From the NCBI GenBank assembly GCA_021018815.1, contig JAITYX010000055.1, positions 2,403,001 through 2,467,000 of the forward strand: a DNA stretch of 64,000 nucleotides, read 5' to 3'. Position 1 is the first letter of the stretch. Every line of letters begins with the position of its first letter. The notes beneath the pieces are model-generated. The model made no database searches and was not told where the DNA came from. It was given only the letters and a program-made list of their open reading frames with translations. This DNA comes from Talinum fruticosum (taxonomy: Eukaryota > Streptophyta > Magnoliopsida > Caryophyllales > Talinaceae). Below are positions 10,694 to 22,714 of the stretch, in pieces. A program made the position numbers and the translations under genes.

Positions 10694-13600
10694 TGTAATA
10701 CCCGGAATTTTAAGGAAAGCAGTTGAAAACTATAGAATTATTGAGTATTTTTCTCCGCAATTAGGGGTTGAGTGACTGATTTTATTTACTGCTGGACATA
10801 TTACGTTATAATCCCGTTGAAGGTTGGTGTTGAATTAATTAAATTAAGGAGGATAAGGACTTGAATTATGTGTGATTGACCGAGGGATAGGAAAAGGGGC
10901 CACTAGGTGTTGAGAATAGAAAGAGAGTTAGTATGAAGGGAAGGTGTGCTGGCAATTTAGGAAGAAGCCACATCGGAAGGAAGGAGTGGAAGGAAGGCTC
11001 GGGGAAAGAAGCTGGCCGAGCGAAAATAGGAAAAGAGGAAGCAGAAACAGAGCAGAGAGGCGGGAGAGAGGGAGAACCGAGCGAGAGAAGCAAAGAGAGG
11101 AAGGGAGGAAGAGAGCGGGAGAGACCGAGAGGAGGCCGGCGAGCTGAACGGCGAACGCGGGCCGGCGGCGAACGGAGGGAAGGCGGCCGGCGCACGCGAG
11201 GGAAACGGAGGAACAGATAAGGAAAGGGCCACCGCCGCAAGAACACGCAGAGAGGGAAGGGGAGCGGTGCGCGAGTCGAGGAGATAGAGGGGTGGCCGGC
11301 GACCACCGCAGACCCGGAAAGCGATGGCCGGCGACTCGAGTAAGCGGCGAGCGAGGGAAGGAAGCGAGAGGCTGGGGCAGAGCAAGGGGCGGAGCAAAGA
11401 CAGACGCGAGCGAGAGTATGAGAGGCCGGGACCGGGACACGCGACGACGACGGCGACAAACGAGGCAGACCGACAGTAAGCACGCGTGGGGACCGGACTT
11501 AGAGGCGGCAGAAACGGTGGGCTAGAGGTATGGGAAAGCAGGAACCGGGAGAAGGAACTGAACCGGGGAGCCTGAACCTCAGCAAATCACAAACCTTCAA
11601 TCCCTGAATCGAGGTGGGTAGTCTTATACTCTAAACTATTAGTAATTTCGAAACCTAAATGGATTTGTTGTGACTGTTGTATGTGTTCTGTGAATATTGA
11701 TTTTGTTGCGAATGATGAGTATCTGTATTGCAGAACAGACCTAATCGATGTTTAAGGTTGAAATAAGAGCTTAGAATGGATTTAAGGAATTGAGAGGGTT
11801 GAATCGCAAAATGAAAGGAGTTACTGGGGTTAAATAGTAGAACTAAATTGGGAATTTCGAAGAGATTAATAGTTACTTAAGGTTGAATTTCTGAAGAGGT
11901 TAGGTTGCATAGGTCAAATGAGTAAGATTGAAGTTTCGGTTAGCTATTAAGGATGAAGGGTTGGGACATTGATATGAATGATGAGTTAACTAAGTCTTAT
12001 TAGAGATCCTTGAACCGACGGTATTAAAGAGCTAGTTACGAACATTGGGGAAAGGCAAGTCGAAGTATAAAGAGGAGTATGAATTCGTATGGAGTAACGC
12101 GCAACTGGGACAAGTAAGTGAGAATGGGTCATTGTGAGCTTGATTACGTTTGAAGTATATTAAATTCCTTGAGGTTGAACTAAGCGTGAAAATAAGCAAA
12201 GGTAACGGAAACCAAATAAGGACAAGTGATTGAGGGTTACATAACCAAGGACGGACGAGCAAGAGTCAAGTAATGAGTTTAGAACATATCTCAGCCTTTG
12301 GGATGAAATCAAGTTTGAAGTTAAGCACAGCGAAGGGGACTTAAGCAATAAAGTGAGAGCAAGAGTCGTGTGATTAAATGCGGGCAAAGGAAGTTGAATT
12401 ATAAAGTAGAAGCGTAAATGAATAAGTGAGGCAAAAGGCAATGATTTGTGACGAACTTGAAACGTAATTTAAGTGATACGCACTTGTGGTTATTGTGGCT
12501 CGGAAAATGGAGATAATCATACTAAACCGATGAATTGAGAAAAGCTTAGTTGGGAAGAGAGTTGAGAATGATTGCTTGCATTGAATGGTGAATATTCGTG
12601 CTTTGTGATTGCTTTACGTGATATTCAAAAATAGTTTCGAAAGGAGTTTTGTATTTTACGTGAATGATTCTTGAATGAAATTCCTTGAGAACCGCCTTTC
12701 GAACGTGATTATGTTTTAAAGAAGCGAGACTTGCTTGAGAAAGTAAATTAGATTTGAAAAGTGAATTTATAAGGGTGGCACGCGGTGTCACGCCTACCTT
12801 GATGTAAAATCAATTTGAGAAAGATATAAGCGAATGTGATGAATGAGTATGTGCAAAGAGTTTTGAATCAACGAGGCTACGGATCGTTTAGCATACCGAA
12901 GGGTTCGAACTGGGGATGCCCAACTAGAGACTTCGAGGGAAGGATTCTAATAGGGGTCCTGCAGTGGCGGGATGCCCGATCCGAGACTTCCTAGAAGATA
13001 GGTCCCGGAGCCTTTTATCCGGGGTCTCGCCTCGGTGAAATAAGAGAAATCGGAGAAATCGATAAATTACGTGAAATTATGAGAAAAGAAGTGCTAGTTT
13101 GAATCCTCAAAAGGCCCGGAAAAGTTGATTCAACCCCAAAAGAAGTGTTCTTGAATGTGATTATGTGCTTTTAAGTGATTAAAGAGTCTTGATCATTTTC
13201 ATTGCAAGAGATTTCGAGTGAAAAGTATATAGATTTCTATTATGTTATTATGTTTTCGCAGATTTCATTATTATGAGTATTATGTGTAAAGAATTTTCAT
13301 TTTAAGGGTATAAGACTCCGGTGAGCCCGTTGATTATTGCTCACCCCCACAAATTGCCCCGTCCCCACCCGAGTGTTGCAGGTACATTTTCGAAGCATAA
13401 TCCACCCTAGCACGCTTCGGACTCCTGCCGAGTGTTGGGGATTGAAGCGACCCAAGTGGCTGCCATGCATCGTTTGCTTCTAAATGATTGTACTTGTAAT
13501 TTAGTTCATGTAGTTTGTACCATAAGTGTAGTAAACCCAGTTAGATTGTTTTAAATTTTACCGCACGATTGGTTGAACTCCGGCGTGTGGCCGTTGAGTT

Positions 13601-13862
13601 GTATACTCCGAGTGTGTGGCTCGTCGAGTTTTATTATGCTTTTTATGCAGGATTGTAAGGCTTTAAGCCTATGGGTTAGTCCAGATTACAAACGGAATTC
13701 TCGCGAAATTTTCGAGAGAATCTCGGATTCTTTTGGAAATACCACCGGCATTACCTTTAAGTTGAGATTAGACAGTCAAACCAACCCCAGGATGAGCCTT
13801 GGAAGTTTCCTTAAGTAACTTTGGCGATGTAATACTCCCGGAGGGTGTTTTGGGGTGTTACA
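10694..13862 (+). mobile_element. Solo LTR, 3169 bp, Ty3/gypsy-like, with 5-bp target duplication
   Basis: The element begins TGTAATACCCGGAATTTT and ends TTTTGGGGTGTTACA. It is flanked by the direct repeat GATGA (10689-10693 and 13863-13867), the 5-bp duplication expected of LTR-retrotransposon integration. No primer-binding site, gag or pol lies inside, so it is a solo LTR left by LTR-LTR recombination. The long LTR with TGTAATACCC/GGGTGTTACA ends resembles Tekay/Del-type chromoviruses; that lineage call is from general resemblance. Bases 10910-11560 are strikingly purine- and GC-rich on the plus strand. The ORFs there (up to 205 residues on the minus strand) are low-complexity Ser/Pro/Leu or Arg/Glu/Gly translations of that tract, not genes. 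Confidence 0.88.
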
Positions 13863-13867
13863 GATGA
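13863..13867. repeat. Target-site duplication, right copy (GATGA)
   Basis: Follows the terminal TTACA of the 3.17-kb LTR and is identical to 10689-10693. Confidence 0.85.
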
Positions 13868-14041
13868 TGAACAACATAATATATCTTTCATTTATATAGT
13901 ATATATTTAACCATCTTCTAAATTATTATATCTATTTTATTTCTCTAATTTCCATGTACATTACCACTACATTTATCATGACTTTTGCATTAATATTTTT
14001 AAATTAATATTATACTTACTATTCATATTGCATTATATTTA

Positions 14042-14635
14042 TGTTAGGAAATAAATCAACTAATTTGCAGTGGAAATAAATAATGTAGGACGTGCGAATA
14101 TCAAGAAATTTGAGTCAAGAATAATAATGGAACTAATAAATAGAAAAACAACAAATTTACATGGAGAAGATAATTGGGAAAAAACCCACTCTAATGAAGA
14201 GGAGTACAAATTACAATCTACAAGACTATGATTTTTGTGGTATTAAAGTAAAGAAAAACTATCTAAGTCTGTCCGAATTACGTATGTGAAATAGGGAGAA
14301 TGATTAACTCTTATAAAACTCTTAATTAAATATCATATTAGGTTGAAACTACAACCTAATATATATAGTACAACTCCCATAGGCGGTTAATAGCTAAATT
14401 AGGTTAAAAGATAACTTAAATAACCCAATAGAAACAACCCGCCAGCCGCGACACAAGAATAGTCCGAGAGAAGCCAAAGATTGGCTTGGGACGGTCATGC
14501 CACATCTTTAGTTGTTCAACTTTTCGCCATTTCGGCATTTGAACCCCACGGGGTGTGAGCCTTCCTGAGAAATGTCCACGAGCTTGAGTCGAGTAATTCC
14601 TTAGATTATTGATGGATTTTGGGCCACACCCAACA
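14042..14635. mobile_element. Solo LTR, 594 bp, Copia-like, with 5-bp target duplication
   Basis: Starts TGTTAGGAAATAAATC and ends GGGCCACACCCAACA, giving TG...CA ends with the short inverted TGTTRGG/CCCAACA typical of Copia LTRs. The direct repeat ATTTA flanks it at 14037-14041 and 14636-14640. No internal retroelement sequence is present, so it is a solo LTR. It sits 175 bp right of the 3.17-kb solo LTR, and both lie in the upstream region of ALMT copy 1. Copia versus other superfamily is judged from size and ends only. Confidence 0.85.
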
Positions 14636-14640
14636 ATTTA

Positions 14641-16060
14641 CTATTGATCATATAAACAAAATGGTTTCAAAATTAAGGCTAAGAGGAAAAGAGCATACCA
14701 ACATATATGTAGTAACTACTTAAGCGAATTTAATTTAAACTACATATAGAGTAGTTTCTTTTTTAAAAAAAAAAAAAAGAAGAAAATCACCTAAATACCC
14801 CTATGTACTTCTTCCTCTTGAAAAAAGTCGCCCGATTGTCACACATTATAGACCTATGATCACTTGACTTATACCCCAAAATAAATTTTTTTACTTAAAA
14901 CTACATTGATCACTTGACTTCCCATTTTTATGCTTCCTGGAGAAGAGATCTACATATATGAACAATTTTTTTTTACCGTGCATGGTTGATCTAGTGTAGT
15001 ACTCTTGGAATAGATATCCTTTCAACACAAAAGACCATATTTGAAAGTCAAAATGCATTGAATAATTGTTCAAATATGAAATTAATTCATAATCCGAATT
15101 TATCAGACCACACAAAATCAAATATAAAATAAATTCTCACAATATGAGAGATACAAAGACTCTTACAAATTAGAGATAATTGATTACTCTTCCAAGTTCC
15201 AATAATCGGAGATACAACAACTAAATATACTAACCTATATTAATACCCTTTTTTTAAAATATATGTTATTTTAATTAAATTTATTGTTAATATAAATGAC
15301 TAGTTTACTCTTTTTTTCTTATTAATTTAACTGTCATTTTACGGTTTACAATTTCATTTGTTTCAAGTAAAAAGGATTCTGCGTTTATATATGGTTAAAG
15401 TATGCGTATCAACTAATTTAACTGTAAAATTTCTTAAAATTTTAGTCGATAACTTTAAGTTTAAATTGCACATGATGTTTTTTTCCTTCAAATTTTTTTA
15501 AAAAGTTAAGGTACTCAGATCACTTTTGTTTTTCCACAACAAAATCATTTTTATAGGAAAACAACAAAAAATATTTTTTATCTGTTGTCGAGTAATGTTA
15601 TATTCTAAGGGTGATAATAAATTTCTTGTAGCAAAGACAATTCTTAAATTTTTTTAAACATAAATTAAGTACTATGTATTAAAAATTTAATGTGACGATA
15701 ACAAAGAGTTTTTAATCGACGTTAAATCGATCAATATTAATGACTTTTTTGTGTCGTTTCTAATATCTGATGCTAATAGCGAATTTTCTTATAATGATAT
15801 CAATTGTGAAGCTTTGATATTCATTAGCTACACGAACACTATAAATAACACCATAATCATGAGAATATTATAAACGAAGAACCATTATATATACATATAA
15901 TTTCCTAATTATAAAAAAAATAATAAGTTTACCTAATCTACAAGAAGTAATATGCTTTCACTTTTCAATCATAGTTTTTTTGTAATTTAAATAATAATAT
16001 GATTTCAAAACCAAGATAAGAAGTGTTTTACAGCAGAACATTTATGATTTTAGTATTATA
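14641..16060. other. AT-rich upstream region of ALMT copy 1, no gene
   Basis: No coding, RNA or element signal was recognised. Poly(A) and poly(T) tracts are frequent, for example 14764-14780. Confidence 0.6.
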
Positions 16061-16064
16061 AGTT

Positions 16065-16312
16065 GTCAGGTAATGTTGTTTTTATAATTATGGGTTCTCC
16101 TTCTCGTACGTCCCCAAATAATGTCGCCCTCAGAAGCTCCCACCCCAAATGAAATTTCTTTTAAGTTGGACCCTTGTCTTTGCCTTTTTAAGCTCTCCCT
16201 TCAACAACATTACACACACACCCACACTCACTCACTCCAGATCCCTCTGTCTCTCTCTCGCTCGATCGCTCTGTCTCTCCGTGTATTTGTGTGTGCGCGC
16301 ACTGATTATCAA
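16065..16312 (+). promoter_or_regulatory. Proximal promoter and leader of ALMT copy 1
   Basis: GTAATGTTGTTTTTATAAT followed by GTTGGACCCTTGTC and GCCTTTTTAAGCTCTCCC is matched in the same order at 25441-25540, before ALMT copy 2. Conservation between duplicates marks this as core promoter plus leader. TTTTTAAGC is the likely TATA equivalent. The leader ends in CA- and CT-rich sequence before the ATG at 16313. In-frame reading is open back to 16121, but copy 2 does not share it, so the conserved ATG is preferred as start. Confidence 0.5.
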
Positions 16313-19300
16313 ATGGAGGTGGACCCTGAGCCCAATAATGAAGAAAGATGTTCATACTCAGGAGCATTGCAGAGTTGGTTCAAGGTCAAGTGCGAGAAAG
16401 TAAAGGGTGATGCGGTTCACATTGGTCAAATAACAAAGCAAGTAATTGAAGATGATCCAAGGAGGATCATTCACTCCATCAAAGTGGGACTTGCCATTAC
16501 CCTTGTATCCCTCTTTTACTACTTCGATCCTCTCTATCAAGGCTTCGGTGTCGATGCTATGTGGGCTGTTCTTACTGTTGTGGTCGTCTTCGAGTACTCA
16601 GTCGGTAACTCTCTCTCCATTTCTTACTAACTGATCTTTCATTTTTAGTCTTGTTTTATCCCAATAAACATCTACGTTTTTCGTTTCTAATGAGTGTTTT
16701 GTGATCGACAAATATATATGTGAAGGGGCAACACTAGGAAAAGTGGTGAACAGGGTATTGGCAACAATTATAGGCGGCTTGTTTGGTGTAGGAGCTCACA
16801 GATTATCGAGTGTCCCTGGAGACAAATGGGAACCAGCTCTACTCGGACTCTCCGTCTTCATTATAGGTACTCCGTAAAATCAAGGATCCATAACATTGCC
16901 CTCGGTTTCAAACTGTTACATTTTTCTTGATAGTGTACGCATGTATAATTACTATGTTTATGATTTGGTGTGACAAATATTGCAGCTGCGGTGGCGACAT
17001 TTATAAGGTTTTTCCCAAAAATGAAGGCGAGATTTGATTACGGGTTAACCATATTCATATTGACGTTCAGCTTAATATGTGTATCGGGGTATCGAGATGA
17101 TGAGGTGATAGACATGGCACAACGGAGGACCGCCACCATCCTCATCGGAACCTCCAGTGCTGTGATTGTATGTGTCATTATCTGCCCCGTTTGGGCCGGC
17201 ACTGACCTTCATAAACTTGTTGCTTCCCACATTGATAAACTCGGTGATTTTTTACAAGGTATGTATGACTTCAATTCTACATCATAATCTTCTCCCAGAA
17301 TTAGCTGAGAATGATATGTTCTATTGTTTTATTCACATGTTGACAGAATTCGGAGGTGAATACTTGAAAATTGCATCGGATGCGACATCAAAGGAGCAGA
17401 GAAAGGCATCCATAGGTGATTGTAAAAGCGTCCTCGACTCCAAAACCAACATGGATACCTTGGTTTGGCCTTTCCCCCCTCTCTCTCTCTCTCTCTCTCT
17501 CTCCCCTATGCTATTAATCTTAACTGTGACTATATGTATCTCAAATGAAAATACTCTTGAAATGTCTTATATTGACCTATATGAATGTATTTTGTTATTT
17601 GAAATCGCTATTTTTTTAATAATTATGATTAATTATGAGGGTAAAGTTTCATAATTATCGATTATACCGACAAATATCAAATGATATCTTAATCGATCAC
17701 CCTTACCTAGAAGGTGTATCATACACATAATTTACAAATATAAAAAATAATGGATAAAATGGCAATTTTACATAATTTACACTCCGTTTCACAATACATG
17801 TCACTTTAACTAACTTTTTCGTTTCATAATATTTGTCACTTTACAACAAAAATAGTATATTAATTACTAATGTTTTAAATTTTACCCTTTTTAATTATTT
17901 TTTTATTTTTAAAATATTATCATTTCTAATATATAATATCCTAATATATTTACTTTTTTTAATTATTTTACTAAGATAGAGGGAGAGAGGATATAATAAT
18001 GAGATTGAGAAAATTAGGGAGGAGAGAGAGAGAAAGTGATGCCACGAAATTATGAAACTTAGAAGAGAGAGAGAGTAACGTGAGAAGTGAGATTAGAGAG
18101 AGAGAGAGAGAGAGTGATGCCACGAAATTATGAAACTTAGAAGAGAGAGAGAGAGTAACGTGAGAAGTGAGATTAGAGAGAGAGAGAGAGAGAGGGAGAG
18201 AGAGTAACACGGAGTAGAGAGAAAAAAAAGTTGAAATTTTATTGAAAATAAAAAGACATATTAGATACTTTATTATATAACTAATTTTTTTTTATTCACC
18301 TTAATTTTTCTTATTCTCCTAAAACGACAATTAATTTGAAACAGATGGAGTAGGCTATAATACATTATATTATTCAATCATACCATTATTTTTCAATTTA
18401 TTACATGATATAATAATTTTTAAGTCAAGAGAAGACACTCGTAAGTAGGGGTGGAAATGAGCTAAGCCCGCTCGTAAGCTAACTCGGCGGGAAACTCGGA
18501 AAAGCTCGGCTCAAAAAGCTAGAGCAAGCTCGGGCTCAAGCTCGTTATACAAACGGGTCGAGTCGAGTATGAGGAAGTTCGGCTCGGTAAGGCTCGTAAA
18601 GAGGAGGGAGACATACATATTAGGCTCGACCTATGATACAATTTCAAAAATTAAATTATATATTTGACTAATAAAGCTAGGAACCTGTTTCATCAATCAC
18701 TCATTTTTTCCTATACATATTATAAAGTAAAAATGACATATCGTAGTCATTACGATTATAAATTATCTTATTTTTCGTTATTATCATTCTCTAACCATAA
18801 TTATTTTCAATCTTATATTATTATTAGTTATGATAACTTTTTCTTCATTGTCAAGGATTTGAATTCAGCTTTGACCGTTTTGATCGTAATAATATATCTA
18901 GTGAGAACACGCGAAATATAGGCTTAAAAAGTTCGTGGGGGCTCGTGAGCTTAAGCGAGCAGAGTCTTGAGCCCGAATTTTCAGGCTCGACAAGCTTGTG
19001 ACCCAACTCGAGCTTGTAAAAAGTTCACGAGCTGAGCCACGAACATGCCAAGCTCGAGCTCGAGCTCGGCTGGTCTCGTTTCCACCCCTAATCGTAAGTG
19101 TGTCTTATACAAGACACATATCATTTCACTAATTTTAAATATAAGGAGAAAAGTAAATTTTCTATATAGTTTTCACCATCCTCACCCAGGTTCAATTCTA
19201 GGGCTACAAAATTCTCTTTGGGAAATCTATAGACCTCGACAACATGTGGGCTAGGTAGTTATAATGTGACCCCATCCCGTAGTCTTTAATAGTTATTATT

Positions 19301-20707
19301 TTTATCAATTTTAAAGTTTACTATTTACTGAATATGCTACGAATAAAGAGTAAAAATGATACATCTTAATCAGATCAATTACAGTGAAGAAGCATTATAC
19401 ATATAATATTATTAATTGTAAAAGATTTTAGTCCAATATTTGTAAGTGCTAGCTAACAGCTTCCACTATTCCATTATACAATCTTTCAGATTTAAAAATG
19501 ATAATGTGATGTTTAAGGTAAAACAAGACATTGTGACAAGACATTTACCCTTTTTTTTTTTTTTTTTACGTATAAGGGAATTTAATTTGCATGTAAAATC
19601 AGGTGAATTACGCAAAATGGGAGCCGTGGCATGGGAGAATTAAATACTGGCATCCATGGGAACAATACCAGATGGTTGCCGAGTTGACTCGCCATTGTGC
19701 TTGCAAAGCGGAAGCTCTCCATGGCTACTTGTATTCTCTTATCCAGGTAATAATACATTATATCACGTAACTACACATAAGTAAATAGGGTAATAATATG
19801 TGTCTTTTATAAAGACAATCTTAAAATATCTTGCTTAATTTATATTAATATGTTTTATAATATAAAATTATAATTTTTTAATAATTATAATTAATTATAA
19901 ATATAAAAAACTTTAATAATCATCAGTTATATTCATAAGTATTAAATGATACCCTAATCGGATCAACTCTATCTAGAAAATGTATAATATAATAATTTTT
20001 AAATCGAGAGAAGATATTTAAGATATATATCTTCTGCAAGACACATATCACTTTACAAGTAAATGCTTCTATACAATAAGTATATGGGTAAAAATTGTTA
20101 TGTAATTTCTAAAAGTACAAACTCTCATGATGTATAATGATCAACTTGCCCATCCATCTAGCACTTAGACTTGATTCAGATATGTATATGTTAATGAGTT
20201 AAGGCACCAAGAGAAGTGAAGGAGAAGCTGGGAGAGCCATGCACGAAGATGAGCACCGAAGCAGGGAAAGCCTTGAAGAAATTATCAGAGGCAGTGAGGA
20301 AAATGAGGCAACCATCAGAGGCCAAACCCCACCTCGAAAACGCCAAAGAAGCCGCTCAAAATCTTAGCCTCTTGCTAAGATCATCAACCCTATGGACGAC
20401 TAATAATAGCAATAACACCAATGTCTCCCTCTCAGATGTAGCCCCAGCAGCCGCGTTGGCCTCCTTATTATCAGACGTCGTTGCTTGCACCGAGGAAATC
20501 GCAGAAGCCGTCCAAGAGCTAGTCTCCCTTGCCAATCCTAAGAACAATGATAACACGAATACAGCAGAGGTTCCTCCTTCACTAGAAGGCGAAAGATCCT
20601 GGGTTTCTACGAAATGGTGTTTTTTATTGAAGGAAAGATCATCGCCTGGGCTTCCGATTTCAAAAGATCCACCTTCATTAGCAACGTCTCAGCAAGTGAC
20701 GGAGTAA
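16313..20707 (+). CDS. ALMT: Aluminium-activated malate transporter family protein, tandem copy 1 (6 exons)
   Basis: Anion (malate) channel of the ALMT family, acting at the plasma membrane or tonoplast in Al tolerance, guard-cell or vacuolar anion flux. Exons by GT-AG and family alignment: 16313-16604, 16726-16866, 16986-17258, 17347-17462, 19603-19746, 20204-20707, joining to 489 residues, normal for the family. Seen: [13 protein letters not shown] and [17 protein letters not shown] in exon 1; ATLGK and GVGAHRLSS in exon 2; FFPKMKARFDYG and CPVWAGTDLHKL in exon 3; KWEPWHGR in exon 5; a helical hydrophilic C-terminal domain in exon 6. Exons 1-3 supply the hydrophobic membrane half. The intron 4 donor is the weak GTTTGG. 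That intron is 2.1 kb and holds two transposable elements. Frame intact throughout. Substrate and membrane are not decidable from sequence. Confidence 0.93.
17783..18350. mobile_element. Stowaway-like MITE in ALMT intron 4, expanded by a GA-rich tandem repeat
   Basis: Opens CTCCGTTTCACAATACATGT and closes ATTTGAAACAGATGGAG, matching Stowaway-like ends elsewhere in the window. The centre contains a duplicated unit (GTGATGCCACGAAATTATG at 18037 and 18114, period about 77 bp) separated by GA runs, so the element is longer than its relatives of about 250-270 bp. Confidence 0.6.
18446..19090. mobile_element. hAT-type non-autonomous element in ALMT intron 4, 645 bp
   Basis: Begins TAGGGGTGGAAATGAG and ends CTCGTTTCCACCCCTA, near-perfect terminal inverted repeats of about 15 bp. 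Flanks are CTCGTAAG on the left and ATCGTAAG on the right, an 8-bp target duplication with one mismatch, diagnostic of hAT elements. The interior is rich in GCTCGAGCTCG-like words in both orientations and has no transposase. It interrupts an older intronic repeat whose uninterrupted relative lies at about 19995-20056. Confidence 0.85.
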
Positions 20708-21600
20708 TACGATATGTGAGTGTAACATGATGACTCCGGACTTCAACCTAGCATTGAGCAAGACTACCTAGAAGTACTCTAATGACATAGGCAAGCTTAC
20801 CCTTACGAAGAGAGAAGATAATTGTTAAAGAGATCGACTTCGGCTCTCATTAATGAAGGATTTAAAAATAAAAGAAAGTTAAGGGTGGTATTGTATTATC
20901 GTTAAATATTAGAAATCACTAGATATTTTGTACTCATATATATGATTAAAATTAGTGACTAAAATCGAGACGTTGAGTATATTGAATTTTACATTCAATT
21001 CCTCTACTCTATTGCACGAAGTAATTTTTTTAAAAATGCAAATGGGTAACAAGAAGTAAACTTGGGCAATAATTTTTTCTAAGGATTATATTCTACCCAA
21101 ATTTTGCAATCATCTTCGATTTGTATATTGTGATAACCTCTTGAAGTCGGAAATGGGAGGGCGATTGGCTTAGGAAGTGCATGGTTTAGTATTGTTCCCT
21201 CAAACACAAATACAAGTTAGTGTGCTTTTGACATTTTAATATGCTAGGCGATGTAATTTGGGGATTTCTTTGATTGAGTTTAATAATATAAAACATCATC
21301 TTCTTCATAATTTATCTACTAAAACTCAAAACCACCGTACACCCCTTTAATTTTTCTCTCCTCCATTATTCCTCTTCTTTTTGCAGCTGCCCTAAATGCA
21401 AGAGTTACTTCAAGAAAGTCCCTCAAATTGTCCTAATTGCGATGTTACTCAGCTATGCATCGAAATAATAATGAGATCGTGGTTTTGTTATCGTCAGCTC
21501 TGGCCACCCCATTGGTGATCGGAAAATAGAGATAGCTTCTAATTTGAGATGGAAGCCATTGTTAGCAAGTGAAGGAGAGACAATTTTAGAGAGAATATTT
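20708..21600. other. 3' flank of ALMT copy 1
   Basis: Presumed 3'UTR, then intergenic DNA. Bases 20955-21020 resemble 29440-29520 after ALMT copy 2 (ACATTCAATT...CCTCTA), extending the duplication about 300 bp past the stop codons. No further gene. Confidence 0.5.
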
Positions 21601-21689
21601 AACAGTCTAGTTAGTTAATTTACTCGGATTTTCTTCCAAAAAGTTAACAGTTTAAAATTGGTGTGCAAATTCCAAACTGCCCCAAGAAG

Positions 21690-21837
21690 CTTTTAGAACA
21701 CTACTTGAAACGTTAAAAGTTACTGTAAATGCTTGTTAAAAACACTACCTTACCGAACGCTAATATTTAATTGATTAGTGTTTTGACTTGGTCAAAATGC
21801 TAAAAGTTACTCCAAACGCTATTGCCGAACAGGGCCT
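21690..21837. mobile_element. hAT-like MITE, family A, right-hand fragment
   Basis: From CTTTTAGAACACTACTTG through TAATATTTAATTGATTAG to CTATTGCCGAACAGGGCC this matches the right half of family A copies at 1.7 and 29.6 kb. The left half is missing or unrecognisable. Confidence 0.6.
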
Positions 21838-22714
21838 AAAACTTTGCTATCTAATTGATTGTTGAAAATCATTGACGTTACCTTAATTATTGATAGGAAA
21901 AAAAAAAAAACTCAACGTCGATTGTTATAATTTTTCGGCAGCTTTGATCTAATGATTAAAATTGAGATCTGGATATATTAGATACCAATTCGATTACCTC
22001 TCTCCCCTTTATATTGTTCTGCTTTTGTTGCCTCCTTTGAAACTTAAAAAAAAAAAAAAACAGAGGTTCATGTTCTTTTCCACTTACATAGATCTCCCTT
22101 TTTTCTTTTTTTTTTTCAAACAACAAATAAAAAAATTCATATAAGTTGAGAATTTAATATAAATTAAAATAGATACCATGACCCATGTTCATGGATCCTG
22201 TGACATGTTACAACTTGGGTTGTCTGTTTTACAAAGGGAAATAATTGGAATATAGGGTATGTCTTAAAAAATTAAATACCATAAATGATAACTTTGGTAT
22301 ATAAACATAGGGCATGACATAATTTGTAACTCGACATAAATAAAGAAATATTTTGTTATATTTCTGTCAATTTTTATAAATATAGAGGTTTATTGACGAA
22401 CATTAAACATACTATGATACGTATGTATTAGTAAATGTATATAAGTGACTAGCTATTAAAAGTCTTTTATGAGATTAGAATCATTTCATCAAGTAGGAGT
22501 TAAATGGACATTGTTTTTATTAGTTGCACTACTTGTACAAGGTATGCATTTATATGTGCTTCAAAATAAAAAGAAATTTATTCAAATATTCACTCAAAAT
22601 TTAAAAAAATTATTTTTGAAGAGATATTACAAAGGGGGAAGGATGAAATTGGACTTTAGACCTAATACCCAAATCTTAGCATTAATTACTAAGTCAAAAC
22701 CACTATGGCCTATA
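21838..22714. other. AT-rich intergenic DNA
   Basis: No gene or RNA recognised. Short hydrophobic or Lys-rich ORFs reflect A/T runs. Confidence 0.55.

Noticed and set aside
10866..11483. Long overlapping ORFs (up to 205 residues) on both strands
   Set aside because: They lie wholly inside a solo LTR and read a purine/pyrimidine-biased tract as low-complexity Ser/Pro/Leu or Arg/Glu/Gly; no domain, no splice context.
12032..13818. ORFs of 76-93 residues
   Set aside because: All inside the solo LTR, no recognisable motif.
16121..16312. Upstream extension of ALMT copy 1 reading frame to 16121
   Set aside because: The frame is open by chance; copy 2 does not conserve it, whereas the MEVDPEP/MEMDPEP start is shared.
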